In this document: piece by piece, positions 1-12,200 of the stretch | Numbering within the stretch: the stretch's first letter is position 1 | How the letters are laid out: each line of letters opens with the position of its first letter | Assembly (NCBI RefSeq): GCF_004027225.2 | Contig: NC_044277.2 | Coordinates: 28,410,995 to 28,474,994 of the forward strand | DNA from: Strigops habroptila | Taxonomy: Eukaryota > Chordata > Aves > Psittaciformes > Psittacidae | Reading direction: 5' to 3' | DNA: 64,000 bases | Made by a program: the position numbers and the translations under genes | The notes under the pieces: generated by a model | Database searches by the model: none | The model's input: only the letters and a program-made list of their open reading frames with translations | Told to the model about the DNA's origin: nothing

Positions 1-923
1 TTCTGTTCATCAGTGTGTGAGTGAGCACAGTGAGTGCAAAATGTGCTACACCTGCTGTGTGTGCACAGGAGAACCCTGATGAGCATCAGTCTTCCCCTGA
101 TGCTGGAAGAAAACAACTGTCCCTCCTGGCAGAGAATTCAGGTGGTACTAATTACCCTGCTTGCTAACTGTCTTCATGGTCACAGCACAAAGGTAGGTAC
201 TGTGGAAGCTGCAAGAAAAGTAGGCAAAGGAGTGATATTTTTAAACTATGAGTAGTATTGAGTAGTATTTTGTCTGGGTTTTATGTGAAAAGCAGAAGCC
301 AAGAAAATGTGGAAAGGATGGAACACAAATATATTTAGACTTGGTTCAGGTCCATTTAAACAGAAAAGTTGAGTTGAACTGGGAAACTAGGAATATTCTT
401 TAAAATGTGAAAATAAGAAAAAATCTTCATATGATGACAATGCCATTGTATCAAAAGACATAATATTAAAACTCATTTTATTAATATAATCTAGTCATTA
501 GTAGATGTGTTTTTTAAAATATCAGTTTAAGGAGAGGACTGAAATAGTCTCTTCAAAGTTTTCAGCCATATATGAAAAATTGGTTTTAAAGGGAATATAA
601 TTTGTACATACTCCCTGGAACACCAGTCAAGAGAAAAGCATTTAATCAAAAAAGTTTTCCAACAAGCCTAGTTATATGAAAAAGGGAGAAAAGATCTCTG
701 TAGCATTCCGCTGTACCACATTGTATTTTATGGGTTATTATACTGTCTTTTATTTATATCTGGTGCTAGCTAAAGATGATCAGTACAGTTGATGTTTTAT
801 TGCTTGAAGTTTTCTATGGCCCAATATATTTCTAAGTTCAGTCTTCCCCAAGATACTTATATCAAGTTGCTGGACAACACACAGAAAGAAACATACACAC
901 CTAGGCAGATACTCATAGGAGAG
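1..923. other. AT-rich non-coding stretch
   Basis: No convincing gene, RNA or repeat is visible. The short open frame near 34-255 has no recognisable domain and looks like chance. Confidence 0.6.
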
Positions 924-1887
924 TGATGTTCCTCAGTGGTTGGTGTTGGAACTGGCAAGGTTTAACATCTTTGTTGGTGGCATGAACAGTGGGATTGAGT
1001 GGACTCTCAGCAAGTTTGCTGACAACACCAAGCTGTGTGGTGTGATCAGCACGCTGGAGGGAAGGGATGCCATCCAGAGGGACCTTGACACACTTGAAAG
1101 GTGAGTGTGAGTCTTATGAAGTTCAACAAGACCAAGTGCAAGGTCCTGTGCCTGGGTTGGGGCAATCCCAGGCACAGCTACAGGTTGGGCAGAGAAGAGA
1201 TTCAGAGCAGCCCTGCGGAGAAAGACTTGGGGGTGTTGATTGATGAGAAACTGAACATGAGCTATATTCAGTGTGTTCTCGCAGCCCAGAAACCAACTGC
1301 ATACTAAGCTGCATCAAAAGAAGTGTGCCCAACAGGTTGAAGGAGGTGATCCTGCCCCTCTACTCTGCTCTCGTGAGACCTCACTTGGAGTTCTGTGTGC
1401 AGTTCTGGTGTCCTAAACATATGAAGGACGTGGACTTGTTGAAGCAAGTCCAGAGGAAGGCCACAAAGATGATCAGAGGGCTGGAGCACCTCTCCTATGA
1501 AGACAGGCTGAGAGAATTGGGCTTGTTCAGCCTGCAGAAGGGAAGGCTCCAGGGAGCAGCCTTAACATCTGAAGGGGCCTAGCTGGAGAGGCACATTTTA
1601 CAAGGGCATGTAGTGATAAGACAAGGGCAAATGGCTTTAATCTGGAAGAGGGTAAATTTACATTAGATATTAGGAAGAAGTTCTTCACTGAGAGGGTGGT
1701 GAGGCACCGGCACAGGTTGCCTAGAGAAGCTGTGGCTGCCCCATCCCTGGAATAGTTCAAGGCCAGGCTGGGTGGGGCTTTGAGCAACCTGGTCTGGTGG
1801 AAGGTGTTCTTGCCCATGTCAGGGGCACTGGAACTAGATGATATTTAAGGTCCCTTCCACTCTTAACCATACTATGATTCTATGACA
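924..1887 (+). mobile_element. CR1 LINE fragment, 5'-truncated
   Basis: The start matches the middle of the reverse transcriptase in the other CR1 copies of this window (the counterpart of 28010 onward), and the end is a GGAACTAGATGAT...CTATGATTCTATG CR1 3' terminus. Frames are broken; the clearest remnant (about 1271-1582) matches the C-terminal part of CR1 ORF2. The position equivalent to the RT catalytic Asp-Asp reads GAC AAC at 1021-1026 (Asp-Asn), so the copy is dead. It lacks the block that normally precedes the ACTTCCCCTGTT-like segment and shares this shortened form with the inverted copy at 8192-8842. Confidence 0.92.
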
Positions 1888-3757
1888 CAGATTTCTCGTG
1901 GTTCCTGTTTTATTCTTTACTCTTTCGGTTTCTTTTAATTTCTGAAGTATAAAGTATTTTAAAAGTACTGGTGAATGAAGGAATAAGTGAACTACATTCC
2001 TTTGAAGTTGAGTAAATAACATCTTTATTTTAGAAATACCAAGACAGAGAAGGGTAGATAATGGTGTTATAAATTTTCTCGTTTCAAAAAATACTGTTGT
2101 AAAAAAGCAGAATCTGGCTCTCTATGAATCATCTCTATGATGGTGTCTAATGAGAGTCACTTTTCTTTGATAATTCACCTATTTTCATACAGTAGGCAGG
2201 CTTGTCCATATCTAAAACATCTACCTGTAGCCTGTAGTTCCGCTTGCCTAGGATGCATCTACATAAAACCTGTTTAAGATAGTTTCTGCATGTTTGAAAC
2301 CTGTTACGGTTGACAACAGTCATGTCCCCTTGATATCCTTTGTGGTCTTCCTGGGTGTTTCTGCTGCTTATAAACATCTTCTAAACTTGTCTCACTCTGC
2401 CACTCAAGCTCTCATTAAAAAAAAAAAAGTTTCTACAGCAGAGTTAATATAATTCTATTCTATTTATAATTCTATGCTCTGAATTGAATTGATGGGGGTT
2501 TTTTCTATTTTTTAATCCTTTAAAAGAATACATTTTGAGAGGCTAATCCAATACATAATCTCAAAAAGCAACTGAAAAGAGCAGCTAAACATTGTCTATT
2601 TGGTTAGCCCAGGCTAAATTCAGTATCTTAGAACACTGCAGTAGAAAAGGGTATTTCACACACACTATCTGTTGGTTAATGCAGCTCTAGCTTGTCTCTT
2701 CAATAAGGTTATAAAATGAAGTATTTGAAACTTTAAAACTTGAAACGTTTGAAATATCCTCTTAGTAACAAAAAGCTGCTGTTACTCTGCTAAATCTTAA
2801 ACTGTATTTTCAACTGCAACTGGAAAACAACCTGTCAAAGTAATACCTGAGGCAGTAAAGACAACATATCAGACAAGTGCTTATCATGTGCTCCAATGAC
2901 TCCCAGAATAACAGACTCAGCCTGTATAATAGGTGGGAAGAAAACAAAACAAAAAAACAACCTTTGGAAAACTAGACTTTGTCTTGACCTCTTCATTAGC
3001 AAATGACAGTTCTATTCTTTGGGCTGTTCTCTTCTAATGACCTTCAGACAGAAGTCTTTTGCTGGATCCTTTGTGTTGCATGACATAAAAAAAAATCAAT
3101 AAAAAATACTGACAGAGGATATTGCTTCAATATAGTTTGCACTGAGAAGAAAACTATTAGATAGGTAGGAGATGGGAGAAAGCATACGTGTTAGTAATAT
3201 CCCTCTTCAGTGTAGATAGGGATTAACTGTGCATATGACCACTTCATAAGTCACCTCTTACTCCATGTATATCTATATAGGTCACAACACACACCCTTTA
3301 CTACCAGAAAATTAATATGAGATTTTCATTTTTTTGGAAAACAAGAGAATTTTGAAGGTTTATGACAGTGTGTAGTTTGTATGAAGACACCTTGACTATA
3401 TAATTACTGGTGAATAAAGCAGTGCCAAGGTGTTAGACTGAGCACTGGGCAACTGATTATCCTGGGGGCAAGAGACAGACTACGTCTATACTGCGTTGCA
3501 CTTGGCCTTCTGGGCTACATAAGATGCTCCTGGAACTGTAGTGTATAATTATTATTTTCTGTGTGCTGTTTTCATTCTAGCATTTGTAGGATGGAGAGAT
3601 CAAAGGTGATTGATATTTTTACATACCATGCATTGGGAAGGATTCAAGGTACCTGGTATTCTTGTCTGGTACCTGGGCATTGTCTCAAGAATGTTTTTTG
3701 GTAAAAGTCACAGAAGGAAACTGCCAGCTATTATGTAGTAGGACTGAGGCACGTGAG
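1888..3757. other. AT-rich non-coding stretch
   Basis: No supported gene or repeat family is seen. There are short A-runs (for example near 2417) and only short, domain-less open frames. Confidence 0.55.
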
Positions 3758-3866
3758 TGTCAGGGTCAGTTGGAGAAAACCCCAGTGTCCGACCCTGTTT
3801 CAGTTCGTGATCCCAAGAGTGAAATTCAGATGCAAATGGGGTCAAGTACCGTAATTGATTAGTTGT

Positions 3867-3872
3867 TTTATT
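3867..3872 (-). promoter_or_regulatory. Candidate polyadenylation signal of solo LTR
   Basis: AATAAA is read on the minus strand, about 460 bp downstream of the TATA box of the same LTR and about 110 bp before its U5 end. Confidence 0.5.
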
Positions 3873-4092
3873 AACAAAAGACAATTATTATAAAAAAGGG
3901 AAATTATTGTAATATAGGGGATAGTGATAGGACAGATTGGAAAAAAGGTAGAAAATGAAGCAAGATTTTGGGGTGCAGAGAGAGAGAGAGAGTCACCACC
4001 GTGGATCTAGCAGTGTCACGGGGATCCGTCGTCAGAGGCGGTGGGAGTCTTTCAGGGTTCGTAGTCGGTATCGGAGCAGAGTTTCCCCCAAG

Positions 4093-4281
4093 AGTCCGTA
4101 GTAGTCGTTGGAGGTGGGTGTCCTTGAGGAGGTGTCCTTCTAGAGTTGCCCCCTTTAAGGTACCCTTGGAGGTGTCCTGATGGAAGTTGCCCTCATGGCG
4201 ATGTCTCATGGAGGGAGTCCATCAGGGTCCTTAGTAGTCGTAGGTGGAGGGTGTCCTCATGGAGATGTCCTTCTGGAGTCA
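4093..4281 (-). repeat. Two diverged copies of a roughly 60-bp unit inside the solo LTR
   Basis: The segment with TAGTAGTCGT followed by GGAGG...GTGTCCT and GGTGTCCTTCT near 4095-4150 recurs near 4228-4280 with about 133-bp spacing. It lies downstream of the TATA box on the minus strand, probably in R or the start of U5. Confidence 0.55.
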
Positions 4282-4335
4282 TCATCATAACAATGGCTCC
4301 CTGGTGATGCGCCTCTTGGTGATTACCTTTTCCCC

Positions 4336-4343
4336 CTTTTATA
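4336..4343 (-). promoter_or_regulatory. Candidate TATA box of solo LTR
   Basis: TATAAAAG is followed by a GGGGGA stretch on the minus strand. Its position between the U3 repeats and the AATAAA signal fits a retroviral promoter. Confidence 0.5.
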
Positions 4344-4524
4344 ATGAGTTGAGGAGAGTACCTCTGTTCTTCATGTCAGGTATTACAAGATCCTGGTGGA
4401 CCAGTTTCCCTGGTCTTGCAGCCAGCTCTTCAACTGCATGTGTCTGCACACACACCTCTGCAGCAATTCTTGGGATAATGGGTAGCAATTCCTCACATCA
4501 ATCCTTGAGGTAATGGACCAAAGA

Positions 4525-4713
4525 GGCAATGGAGGGTGGAGTCCCAGTTCAGCTCCTCACACCCTTCTCCCAGGCAATGGATATTGGAGTCTTATCTCAA
4601 CTCCTCTCACCCATCTCTGAGACAAAATATAAGTGGAATTCCATCTCAGCTTCTCAAACCAATCTTTGAGACAATGGACAGTGGAGTCTGATTTCAGATC
4701 AGTCTCTCACAGT
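4525..4713 (-). repeat. About 48-bp tandem repeats in U3 of the solo LTR
   Basis: Four units start with a GGCAATGGA/GACAATGGA-like motif at 4525, 4573, 4621 and 4670. Each continues with GTGGAGTC, then a TCAGCTCCTCAC-like block, giving a period of 48-49 bp. A shortened, more diverged unit may precede them near 4471. On the inferred strand the array sits about 180-380 bp upstream of the TATA box, where LTR enhancer repeats are commonly found. No transcription-factor site is claimed. Confidence 0.75.
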
Positions 4714-4882
4714 GAGCAATTGAGCCAGTGCCCTAGTTCTGTTCAGTGTTGTGGTATAAACAGTCTATTGTTCCAAGTCAGTGTGCTGAACATTCAAAAA
4801 GCCTGCTATGCTTTAAATGCGAAGGACAGCGCATGCTTTTTGTTGTGTGACATTTTCCAGAAAAAAATGTGGGACCCTGACA

Positions 4883-6261
4883 TGCAAGTTTCCACTGTAC
4901 TTTTTTTTTTTTTCTGCTGACTCCCAAAGGGGCAACCTTTCTTCTGTTGGAGTAAAAGCAGCAACTACCCTTCTCTAGGAAGTCTTCAGCCTTTTCTCAC
5001 TGAATATACAGTCTTTTAATCTTGAATTAATTCACTAATAATCTAAAAACACATACGATCAGTAGCTTATGATAATTAAAAGCTAGACTATTCTGAGTAA
5101 GGCTTTTCTTGACAAAATTGTCAACTATGCAACTAGACTGTAACTTAAATTCTTGGTTTTATGCTTCAGTCCAAGTGAAGATATGCAGATGTTTAAGAAC
5201 TTTGTTAAGTCAAAAGCACGTTTATAGTTTGTTGTTGGTTTTGTATTTGTTTTCCATTGGCATCAAACTAAATAAACAAACTTGAAGAAAATTTGTGTCA
5301 GATTTGGTAATGTGAAATGATAGGCACTTTTTGTGTACGTTTGAACTATAAATGCTAATGTCTTTAGGCTTTTCTGTGGTCAATAGAGAGGGAAAAAGAG
5401 GTTCTTCTCGGAGCACCTGAATTAAGGTTTCCCAGCATCACTCTCGCTCTCAAAAAAACCACAAACCCTGCAATGCTTCCAATGACTGTAAAGGATACCT
5501 GGAAAAACAGTTACACTTGACTACAGCCATTGTAAAAACGCCTCCTAAGTTCTTTAACTATTTTTTATTTTTTTTTACTGAAATCACTAGGAGTGAAATT
5601 TACAATAACTTTCCAGATAATTGGAGTACATAGCAGGTTGGGATCTTTTCCTGACTTCAGAAAGGAGGTTGTGACTAGAGGAAATCTCATGGTATTGGCT
5701 GGTAGTAACTTTGCATCTTACAATACAAATTAAAGGTTTCCAGGAGGACTGTATATTTGAGTGGACACCAGGTTTTGGTGGGTCTTAGATTGAAAATAAA
5801 TATTCTTTGCAATTTGCAGATATTGTTTATACTGTTGTTAGGCTGATTTCCATAAAATGCATCTCATGCTCACATTTGGAAGATAATCAGATCAAGAGCA
5901 TTAGTGATGACATAATGTAAAAAAAAATTTCCCTGAATACACAGGTATCTTTTAGATGAATGTGGAGCATACCTGCTGTAAAGTTAGTTTTCCAACAAAA
6001 ATCCACAACAGGAAATGCTGTCTCTGATGTTGTCAACCATATAGTTATCTGTGCTACTGTGAATTTTGAAAATCTGAAATTAAGTTGGTGGTGTAGGACA
6101 CATCAGGGTCAAATTTCATTGTATGACCTTTACAGAACAGTGCTACCTCAACTGCACATTTTTCTCTTGCATTTAATTTTGGAAATCAAATAATATTACT
6201 TACTTGTTTCTGACAGAGTGTGTTAAAATACAACATGTTTTGCATAATGAGTAGTTATAAG
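4883..6261. other. AT-rich non-coding stretch
   Basis: No supported gene, RNA or repeat is seen. Short open frames here (for example 5960-6193) show no family features. Confidence 0.55.
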
Positions 6262-7336
6262 TAGACAGTGAGAAGAGCGTGCAGCAAGCTCACTGCCGTG
6301 GACTTCAAGAAAGCAGACTTTGGCCTCTTCAGGAACCTCTTTTGTAAGGTTTCATGGGATACAGTCCTAGAGGGCAGGGGGGCCCAAGATTGCTGGTCAT
6401 AGTCAAGGATCACCTGCTACGTGCTCAAGAGTGTTGCATCCCGACTAGAAGAAAGTGCAGCAGGAGGGCCAGGAGACCTCCATGGATGGACAAGGAGCTG
6501 CTGAGGAAACTTAGAGGGAAAAAAGAAGCTTATAGAAGGTGGAAGCGAGGACAGGTGGCCTGGGAAGAATATAGGAGCATTGCCCGGGAAGCTAGGGACC
6601 AGGTTAGGAAAGCTAAGGCCCAGCTAGAATTAAGTTTGGCAAGGGATGTGAAAGATAACAGGAAAGGATTCTATAGATACATAGCAAATAAAAGACAGAC
6701 TAGGGACAATGTGGGCCCTCTCCAGAAGCTATCAGGAGAACTGGCTACCATGGATTTGGAGAAGGGTGAGGTTCTTAATGATTTCTTTGCCTCAGTCTTC
6801 ACCAGCAAATGCTCTGACCACACCACCCAAGTCTTGGAAAGCAAATGCAGCGACTGTGAGAATGAAGACCTTAGGCCCACTGTAGGAGAGGATCAGGTTC
6901 GAGACCATCTTAAGAACCTGAACGTGCACAAGTCCATGGGACCTGATGAAATCATCCACGGGGTCCTGAAGGAGCTGCGAATGAAGTTGCTAAACCACTG
7001 TCCATCATATTTGAAAATCCTGGCAGTCAGATTGAAGTCCCGATGACTGGAAGAAGGGGCAATATAAACCCCCATTTTCAAAGAAGGGGAAGGTGGAAGA
7101 CCAGGGAAACTATGGACCAGTCAATCTCACCTCTTGTGCCTGGCAAAATCTTGGAACAGTTCTCCTGGAAAACATGTAAGCCACATGAAAAGCAACGAGG
7201 TGGTTGGTGACAGCCAACATGGCTTCACTAAGGGGAAATCCTGCCTGACCAATATTTGACCCATGGCAGGGGAAGTTCGAACTAGATGATCTTAAGTCCT
7301 TTCCAACCCTTACGATTCTATGATTCTATGATTCTA
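6262..7336 (+). mobile_element. CR1 LINE fragment with large internal deletion
   Basis: The sequence aligns with the reverse complement of the long CR1 at 41397-45675, starting at the counterpart of about 43500. It continues through the endonuclease-RT linker and the first part of RT to about 7255. It then jumps to the CR1 3' end (CCATGGCAGGGG, GAACTAGATGATCTTAAG, then the ATTCTATG octamers). Most of RT and the C-terminal region is missing, compared with the copies at 24491-28994 and 41397-45675. The 5' end is truncated, as usual for CR1. Confidence 0.93.
6354..7046 (+). pseudogene. CR1 ORF2 remnant (endonuclease-RT linker and start of RT)
   Basis: This 230-codon frame covers the basic linker after the endonuclease ([20 protein letters not shown]), then the N-terminal RT segment containing FYRYIANK and [10 protein letters not shown]. 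The same segments occur in the copies at 42775-43519 and 27265-27501. The frame breaks near 6955-6990, where MGPDEI is followed by an out-of-frame tail. Further indels appear at 7060-7150, and the RT palm is deleted. The product would be non-functional. At the position where two other copies carry a TAA stop, this copy reads GAATGAAG, which preserves a glutamate codon in the ancestral frame. Confidence 0.85.
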
Positions 7337-8191
7337 ATTGATTTCTTAGTTGAATGGAGAGACAGGATTGTGCTGCCTTCTCTGAAGTCACTTCTCAGAA
7401 AAAACATGGCTGTGAAGGGAAAGGAATGGATTTTATTAGATTGTTTAATAGCACACCTATCACTCTTTCTGACTGAAGTAATTTTCATTTGCAATGAGCA
7501 ATTTCAGTTACATCGTACAGTTACAGTTGAGTTCCTTTGCTAGTCTAGTGTGCAGCAGCAGTCAATGCTCTTTAAAGATATATGCTCTAGTGGAAGTGGC
7601 AGATTTAGTAAGACAAGACATTTTTCCTCTGTGGGCTTTGTGATACATAAATGTCTTGTCAGTTTGACATTTGCTACCTTTGCTTTATGATTTTTCACTA
7701 TTTTCCTCTTCTGTACCTGTGCTATCATTATTATCCCAGTTGAATGGTTCTTATTGCAAAGTAAGGTCAGAAGGGAGAGCTATATGTTGCCACTCTGCTC
7801 TGATTATTACTAGATAACAGGAAGAAACTCAGCAGGGGAGGGAGTATTTTTACTGTGTTTTCGTTATTGCAACACAAGACATATTAGCCATCTTCAGTAT
7901 AATCTTATTTCCGGTCACTGATTCCTCAATGTATATTTCTAAATGTCAAATGCAGTCATTTATTATGTTGTTATAAATCCTCTTATAATTCAAGAAAAAA
8001 TAAAGCATGTTTGTAGCATCAAATGCTCACTTATCAGTAGTTGAAGGTAGCCCTTTAACAATCTCTCTCTATATATCCAAAGGAAACTATTTAACCTGTC
8101 AGTGCGATGAAGCAAAAAGCCCATCCCTATCACTAAGGTTGTAAGATCAGCTCACAGAATGTAAGCTGTCGGCTAGATATACTTGTTATTT
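7337..8191. other. AT-rich non-coding stretch
   Basis: Unique-looking sequence between two CR1 fragments; no gene or repeat recognised. Confidence 0.55.
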
Positions 8192-8842
8192 AGAATAGAA
8201 TCATAGAATGGTTTGGATTGTAAGGAAACTTAAATATCATCTAGTTCCAGTGCCCCTGACATGGGCAAGAACATCTTCCACTAGACCAGGTTGCTCAAAG
8301 CCCCACCCAGCCTGGCCTTGAACTATTCCAGGGATGGGGCAGCCACAGCTTCTCTAGGCAACCCTGTGCCGGTGCCTCACCACCCTCTCAGTGAAGAACT
8401 TCTTCCTAATATCTAATGTAAATTTACCCTCTTCCAGATTAAAGCCATTTGCCCTTGTCTTATCACTACATGCCCTTGTAAAATGTGCCTCTCCAGCTTT
8501 CTTGTAGGCCCCTTCAGATGTTAAGGCTGCTCCCTGGAGCCTTCCCTTCTGCAGGCTGAACAAGCCCAATTCTCTCAGCCTGTCTTCATAGGAGAGGTGC
8601 TCCAGCCCTCTGATCATCTTTGTGGCCCTCCTCTGGACTTGCTTCAACAAGTCCACTCCTTCTTATGTTGGGGGTCGCAAAGCTGAACATAATACTCCAA
8701 GTGGGGTCTCACGAGAGCAGAGTAGAGGGGCAGGATCACCTCCTTCAACCTGCTGATCACACTTCTGATGCAGCCCACGATACAGCTGGCTTCCTGGGCT
8801 GCAAGTGTGCACTGCCAGCTCATGCTGAGCTTCTTGTCATAC
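8192..8842 (-). mobile_element. CR1 LINE fragment, 5'-truncated
   Basis: The plus strand starts with AATCATAGAATGGTTTGG, the reverse complement of a CR1 3' end. It runs back through the C-terminal ORF2 region (minus-strand frame 8656-8354) to the counterpart of 28330. It is nearly the same sequence as 924-1887 in opposite orientation. Both have the same shortened block (AGCAGCCTTAACATCTGAAG), and both have the same CATGTAGTGATAAGACAAGG segment. They therefore belong to one subfamily or to a duplicated source. Confidence 0.92.
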
Positions 8843-9251
8843 AGAAGTTCCTTTCAGTAGCAGTTCTTTCAATGCAAGGATTGGAAGACACATTCCATTT
8901 TGTGTATATTTATATATTTCACTCTTATCATTATTCTTCCTCATTAAATCTTATCTGTGTAAGCAATGAGAGATAAAAGCATTTATTTCTATTAGTAAGT
9001 ATGCACTGAAAAAGCCTACTCATATATATATATATGATACCACCTTGCGCACAGCTTAAGGACATTACTGGTGTGCAATACCACTTGTTTTTCTCACAGG
9101 TCTGCATTTATAAAATAATGAAGACTTAATGTCTTGCCCTAGGCTGGGCAGAACTACAGACAGTCAAAATTATTTTTCAGCATTTATTGTCATTATTGCA
9201 GTTTGTCTTCATGCAGGGCTCCAGAGCAAAAGCTTTGTCTCATTTAGCATT

Positions 9252-9270
9252 AAAAAAAAAAAAAAAAAAA
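9252..9270 (+). repeat. A19 homopolymer
   Basis: Uninterrupted run of A. No retrogene is visible immediately upstream. Confidence 0.9.
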
Positions 9271-12200
9271 TTGTATAAAACTGTTCTGTCATGCACTAAA
9301 ACTTCTGGTTGACTTTCATTGTTTTAAATAAGTAGATCCTGAAGCCCCTGGTAATTTTTATTTAATTCTAAAATTACTGCAAATAATTTCTTTTACTATT
9401 CAAAGCACTGTAAAAAAAATTGACGTATACTAGTTTGACCTATACTACTTTTGTATCTCTGTGTTTAAATCCTGTGTATTTAGGGTGCTTTGACCAAAAC
9501 ATTTCTAATTCATATGCTAAGCCACAGCCTGCTTTTTCTCAGTAAATAGTCTTTATATAGAACTAGAAACTGATAAAATCAGTCCCTAGTTCATTGTGTG
9601 AGCTTATGTATGGACACATCTCATCTTTCAGCCTGAACCATGTTCGTTCATTTCTTCAGTCACTATCATCGCTGTTTCCTGGAATTAACTCCAAGGCCTT
9701 CTGGACCATCTCTTTGTCTCATTTTTAAGTATAAACGTGGTTATGAAGACTGAATGGAAGATAGTATCCCTGCTTCTGTAACAGCTCTGAACAGTTCTTC
9801 TATTATTTCCTTTCTGTGATGATGCTCAATTTCATAGTGAGATCTACCAGTTAGAAATATTCAATGGTAACTATTAAATGATAAATCTCTACAGGCATGA
9901 TTCTATAACAGCTTCTGAGCTTTCATCATATATTTAATTTTTCCCTGGAACGAAAAAATCAATTCCAGGACAAACCTCTGTGCTGTAGGAACTTCTATGC
10001 TTATTACTATTGGTCAAATTTATGTACCAAGAAGAACATCTTGATGAAAAACTGAAGGAAATTAATAAATTTCAAAAAAAATATCTATCTAGTTTTGAGG
10101 AAATTTTTTTTTTTTTAAGAAAATTCTGAATAGCCTTACTCAGAATAGTCCACTTAATGTAAAAATGTACTTCCCTCAATCTGCTTTGTTTTTCCCAGTT
10201 AAACTATTGTTCTAAAGTGATTATGTTTATTTTGGCACATCCCATGAAACATTATTTATTAATGCAATTAACAGGTATTTTTGCATCTCAGAGAGCTGCT
10301 ATCTGTTCAGAAGCACTATTTTTGCCACTTCCTCTGGATTCACCCAGCTGAAACACACATGGATGCACAAAGACAATTTTGTATATTTATAAATTGAGGA
10401 GTCTAAAACTTACAGAGCTTTTGAAATAAAAGTAAAATTTTAATGGAAACAATTTTTACAATATTCTTGCCTGTATAGATAATGGATCAATACCAAATTC
10501 AATACATTATTTCATTTCTTCTGCAGACAAATAAATTATACTTGTCAGTTTTAGTAGGCGGAGAAAGAAAAGTGAAGCTCATGACTTGAGAAATGCAATC
10601 CAAAAATAACTTCCTAAATTACATCTTTTACTGAATTGATATTTGTGCCAATAAGGGAAGATTTAAATTGAAAATTAAAGGGTTAACGAGTTTTTAAATT
10701 GACTAATTCTCTTTCAGTATCAGATCAGTGAAATGTGTATTAAGGATGCATGTTTATTGTGCAAAAGAAGGCCTACATCAGCTGAGCATGGATGTGATGT
10801 AGTTTGTTGCAAGACAAACCAAAGGCACTAGATCTCAGAAAAAGAAATGAATCTCATAAATATTGCATAATTGCAAGTATGCTATAATCTAAAGTTAAAA
10901 GGTATCACAAACAAAATAGCTATGTTAACCATCACACCGTTTTTTTTTTTATTCTTATTCTAAACACTATGTCACATTTCTAATTGCATTTTCAGTAACT
11001 TATTTCCTTTGTCTCTCCTACCAAATTCATTCAATGTTAGTGTTATTATGTCACAGTAAATACTATGAACTTAAATTATTACATTTATTCACACTTATAC
11101 TCCCTAGAAATTGCTGAAGTAGTATATTAAAAACATAAATGTCTTTTTTCAACAGTTTGGGCTTTTTGTTCTCATTATAAATTGCAAGAATAAAACATAG
11201 TGTTCCTTATTTAGTTAACTCATGAAGAATAAAATCTCCACAAATTATTCATTGCATATTCTTTCATAGAAAGCTGTATCTAACAAGACAGATGGTGTTT
11301 CCTCTGATTCAGAAGTTCTAATAAATATTATTTGTATTATATTAGCATGACACTAGCAGGTAGAATGAATCTGTCACAGAGAAAATACAGAAGTGCCTGA
11401 TATTTTCTGCTCATGTGCAAATATCTTTTCCCCAGTGAAGTTCGTGCGCATTTGTGTAAGAAATAAATGTTCTTTAATGTGGTTAACATCTGTCTAATCA
11501 AAAGATGAAGGAGATAGATTGATATTGTAAAAAGATATGTCCAGCAGTAATTTGCAATTTTAATCAAGAAAAGTATTATTTTAAAACTGTGTATCATGAA
11601 AAAAAACCCTCAACCAACCAAAAAAACAACAACAAACCCCCCAAGTGTTATATAAGAAAATGATGTTAGCAGTGGTAGCTGTAGGTATTTTACTGAAAAG
11701 AGAAATAAAATTGCTCAGAGTAGCATTGTCACGTCTTCCGTTTTGATTGAAGTAGACATAGCACATATTAATTAGCCAAGTGGGACGTCTCAAAATTGAG
11801 GCTTAGAAAAGAAACTCTCATGGCAGATTTCAGTAGTTTGAAATATTTTATGATGAAGTATTGCCCTCCAAAATGCCTTCTGAATGCAAATGCCATTGAT
11901 TACCTATATTTAGAATGGTTTGCTAGGCTGCTTACTGAGCTGAAGACATGGACAGATCAGCAAAGAGCTAAAACACCAGGAAAAACAGGGGTGTTTTTGT
12001 GGGGAAATATTTCAGGTTTTACATATTCCCATGGAAGACTCTTCTGTTGGAAGTTGTCCAGTAAGCTGTACTCCAAGCTACCTTTAGGCTGGGAAATGCT
12101 CATTTGTATTTCCACTACTGTCACTCAAGAATTAGTTCTTGGGCCTACATTGTTGATAACTTTTCTTTGGCAGCTGATAGTGCCATAAAAACCACTACTC

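Larger units (their letters stand above)
3758..4882 (-). mobile_element. Solo LTR of an endogenous retrovirus
   Basis: The interval begins TGTCAGGGTC and ends GACCCTGACA, a perfect 10-bp inverted terminal repeat with the TG...CA ends typical of retroviral LTRs. On the minus strand a TATAAAAG box lies at 4343-4336 and an AATAAA signal at 3872-3867, in the order U3, TATA, R, polyA, U5. No primer-binding site, pol or second LTR is adjacent, so it is most simply a solo LTR left by recombination between two LTRs. At about 1125 bp it is long. It contains about 48-bp tandem repeats at 4525-4713 and two diverged copies of a roughly 60-bp unit at 4093-4152 and 4226-4281. No clear target-site duplication is visible. 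It is unrelated by eye to the TGTCCTGGG LTR family elsewhere in the window. Orientation is inferred from the TATA and polyA signals. Confidence 0.72.

Noticed and set aside
4525..4713. Possible CRISPR-like regular repeats
   Set aside because: Units are contiguous without spacers, imperfect, and lie in an LTR in an animal genome; they are a minisatellite.
11796..12188. 130-codon open frame on the plus strand
   Set aside because: No recognisable family motif, no neighbouring exon-like frames; treated as chance.
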